This document shows, in pieces, positions 61,089 through 64,000 of a stretch of 64,000 nucleotides of DNA. The position numbers and the translations under genes were made by a program. Below the pieces are notes generated by a model. The model saw nothing but the letters and a program-made list of their open reading frames with translations. It had not been told where the DNA came from and searched no databases. This DNA is from Pilaira anomala (lineage: Eukaryota; Mucoromycota; Mucoromycetes; Mucorales; Mucoraceae). Positions within the stretch are counted from its first letter, which is position 1. Each line of letters starts with the position of its first letter. The stretch spans positions 372,001-436,000 of the forward strand of contig JAIXMQ010000015.1 of the NCBI GenBank assembly GCA_025716855.1. The letters run 5' to 3'.

Positions 61089-64000
61089 TTATTGGACTGC
61101 AGCAGCATTATTAGGGTTATTATTCATATAAGGTGATACTTGGTTCCATTGAGCCTCTGTCAATAACCCACGATACCCACATGTCACCTATCAAAATCCA
61201 GTTTTAACACTTAATTTACAAATAAAACAGATACATCTTTTTTTTTTAATTTACCTGGTCAAACAGTAATTTAAGTGATGCAGATGGATTTTGCCATTGA
61301 CCAATGGTATCTAATAACATTCGGATTGCCTATAAAAAGAAAATATAATTTAAATATAAGGTTTATACAATTGTACACAGAAGACAACAATAATAACTTA
61401 CAACTTCATGTAACGCATGAGGGAATAATATGACCATATTACAAAACCCAACAAACGCACTTTCTTTCTCATCGTTCTCTCGCATCGATCGAGACCGATA
61501 GAGCCAAGCCCTGCTAAAATGCGGTAAAAAACGTGCAGCGATTTCGGGATAATGAATACCTAATCTTCCAATAGTTGTGATCGTATTCGTTTGTAGTTCA
61601 AATAAACTCGATTGTGGTAAGATGAATGGTATCAAACACCTCAAGATATGCTCTACATATCTTTCCATCTTTTCTTTTTGACATCGTATCGAGATCTCTC
61701 CTAGGGCCCAAATCGCATTATTTCGTGCCGATTTGAATGATACTTCTTCATTCTCTAGCTGTCTGATGAGTTCGGGCATGATGTTTTCCAAGTAAGGTTC
61801 GAGTGTGTTGAAACATGCTTTGGCTAAATCACCGATTAAAGCAAATGTTGGTTGTAATACTTCACAACGTGAGTCCTTTTTTTTTTAGAAAAAAAAACCA
61901 TGTTATCATCGGGTGTATACATGTAAACTTGGAATTTATAAAAATAAAAACTTACATAATGAGCACACACAGCTAATAATGGTAATAAAGTAGATTGTCT
62001 TACAAAAGGTTCAACTGTATTTCCTAAACCTTGAACAATACCAGATAATAAATCAAGTGGAACAACGATAAATTCATCATCGAGTTCATCTTCAAGTTCA
62101 TCATATTCGTCATATCGAATTGTATTATTTAATGTATTAGAAATCAGCATCACACAACGAGTGAACACGGGTTCTGTAAATGGCAAGAACCCGATTCCTA
62201 AAGAGGTAGCAATATCTGTTAAACACTAAAAAGAGAGAGGGAGAGAGAGAAGGAGAGAAGAAGATGAATATATATACATATACACACAAAAAATGTTTAT
62301 GCAATATAATTTTTACTTACCCCGAGTAATGGAAATAAATCTGAGTCAGTATCTTCTAATCCATTCCATCTTGAAATCAAAGGAGGCATTAGTACAGCAA
62401 TACAACCCGGTTCATTCAACGAGGGACCCACAGACTCAGCCAAAGTTCCAATTGTATCATACAACAACCTCAAGTTCCTATTCCTATAAAGTCTTAATGC
62501 CCTTGTGAGATGGTTCAAGATCACGGGTAAATAAGGTACGAGTTCTTGTTCCGTTGCTTGTTCCTCTAAAGTAGAAAAAGCACAACAGGCTGCTTCTTGT
62601 ACTCGGTCACTTCGGTCCAGTATACGACGAAGTAGCTCTCGAAGGACGGGTTCATAGAATTGGGTACGGCCGCTTTCCGTTGTTGTACATTGAGAGACGA
62701 TCCAATTGGAGAATCGGCTCACGGTCCAACATGTTATGTATCGAACATGTGCCTATACTCATGAAAATAAATAATTAGTTTTTAAACACAGTGTAGTATA
62801 CTAAAGTAACTTTTTTTTTTTTTTTTACATTTGGATTAGATAAATTAGAAACAAGAAAGGGTATCATCTCTGGTAAACGATGAGAGATATCACCTAAATA
62901 AAGAGACAGAGGTTAAGCAAATGAAGCTTTATCTATCGTAAACTTATATAATTACCTTCGGCCGCAGCACCTAGAGCTAAAATACCACTTTCAACTATTC
63001 GCCAATCTGAACTAAATAAAGCGTGATTTAAGAGCGGAAGTAAAATATCTGTTACTTTAGATTTGAAAACAGCAGTAAGAGCTTCTAAAGAAGTGGCACT
63101 AAATTTCCTTAAAGTCCATTCAGAAAAGAATTCATCATCTTCTTGATCATCCTCATCATCGTCTTCGTCAACTTCTTCTTCTTCTCCTTCTTCTTCTTCT
63201 TGATATCTATTATTATTATGTCTAGTAGACCTCATAAATCTATTATTAAACCTGGGATGTACTAAATCCTCTTGTTGATCTTCTTGATGATCATCTATAC
63301 CAAACATCAAAAGATCCTCTTCAGTATAAACCAAAGAGTTCAAAATGACAGGAATGACTCTTGGCAAGAACGGAATCAAATGTTCATGTAAGTTCCTTAA
63401 GCGACTAAACTGATTCCAAAAATCACAAGCTTCAAGTGCTACTTTAGTATTCTCGGATTGGTTACAAAAAATCATGTACTCGATCAACTGATTCAAATAT
63501 GGCAGTAAACTTTCTGTAAAGTTATCAAGTAACATGACAAATGAACGACATACTTCTTGACGTACTTCTGTATTCTCATCAGTTGCAATTTCAAATAAAC
63601 TTTGTAAATAGGTTTCTATATGATTTAAAAGTGTGGGGCTCTTGAGTGGAATAAAGTGGTTCGTGGCTGAAAGTGATAATACCCTTAACCGTGAGATCGG
63701 GTTACTGAAAAATGGAATAAATAGGGGTATAATTAATTCTAGTACCGGTCTATCTTCTATTGTCGCTATACTCATGTCTTTTGCATTATCCTCACATATC
63801 TTTTGTAGTGTATCCAATGCCATCTAAATAAAATAAAATAAGTTTTTATATATACATATATATAATGAATTTTTATTTTAAGTTATTTACCTCTACAGCT
63901 ACCGGGTTACTACTCTCAAGATGGTGCGCCAAGTCTTGTATCGCTTTCGGCCAGTTTAATACTTGGCCTCGAACAATAATGGCAGTAATGACAGAGCCTA
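61089..64000 (-). CDS. KAP104: transportin (karyopherin beta-2), 5'-partial
   Basis: Multi-exon gene whose stop is at 61089-61091 and whose N-terminal part lies beyond the right edge. HEAT repeats throughout. The acidic H8 loop is at about 63120-63210 ([18 protein letters not shown]), followed by [18 protein letters not shown] and [13 protein letters not shown], the transportin-1 pattern. Later parts: [25 protein letters not shown] and [14 protein letters not shown] at the C-terminus. It imports PY-NLS cargo such as hnRNPs through nuclear pores; RanGTP displaces cargo via the acidic loop. The acidic loop here is longer than in human owing to an Asn/Arg-rich insertion. Confidence 0.94.

Overview
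The window is nuclear DNA of a filamentous fungus, most likely a mucoralean (Mucoromycota). It is very AT-rich and full of A/T homopolymers. Genes carry many short GT-AG introns (about 50-110 bp). The gene set (class V-type chitin synthase with myosin motor, DASH subunit, Zn2Cys6 regulators) together with fragments of repeated families I associate with Mucorales points the same way. The assignment is inference, not a database match.

Layout. 1-4.1 kb: a Zn2Cys6 regulator with a giant polyQ tail (3' end outside the window) and a four-CBS protein. 4.3-6.0 kb: a small graveyard with an 18S rRNA fragment, a decayed PD-(D/E)XK-family copy and a TMEM170-like fragment. 6.1-17.8 kb: proteasome ATPase Rpt4, an SLC25A46-like mitochondrial carrier, a second Zn2Cys6 regulator and a five-exon, 1923-residue chitin synthase. 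19.7-20.4 kb: a secreted expansin/barwin-like protein. 24.4-27.9 kb: Dad2, a Gbp2/Hrb1-like SR protein with three RRMs, and RNase H2 subunit C. 28-34 kb: gene-poor DNA with a GC-richer block, two minisatellites, fragments of Hsp70-like and Fanzor/TnpB-like genes, and a dense one-stranded cluster of 17 Pumilio sites. 35.2-50.8 kb: a Chp1-sized chromodomain protein, a Ras GTPase with an apparent 2-nt microexon, a CYRI/FAM49 homologue, an aldo-keto reductase, a mitochondrial DnaJ and thymidylate kinase. 50.9-60.8 kb: nested mobile DNA, namely terminal-inverted-repeat (TIR) elements, one of them interrupted by a 4.7-kb insert that carries a Tc1/IS630-type transposase in circularly permuted order plus a PD-(D/E)XK-family gene. 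61.1-64 kb: transportin, running off the right edge.

The housekeeping genes are unrelated to each other and show no operon logic. Several neighbours are convergent with very short gaps (Rpt4/carrier 33 bp; DnaJ/thymidylate kinase 9 bp), so their 3' UTRs must overlap. Most of the multi-exon models were phased by hand from splice consensus and reading frame. Aldo-keto reductase, transportin and the PD-(D/E)XK gene were not fully phased.
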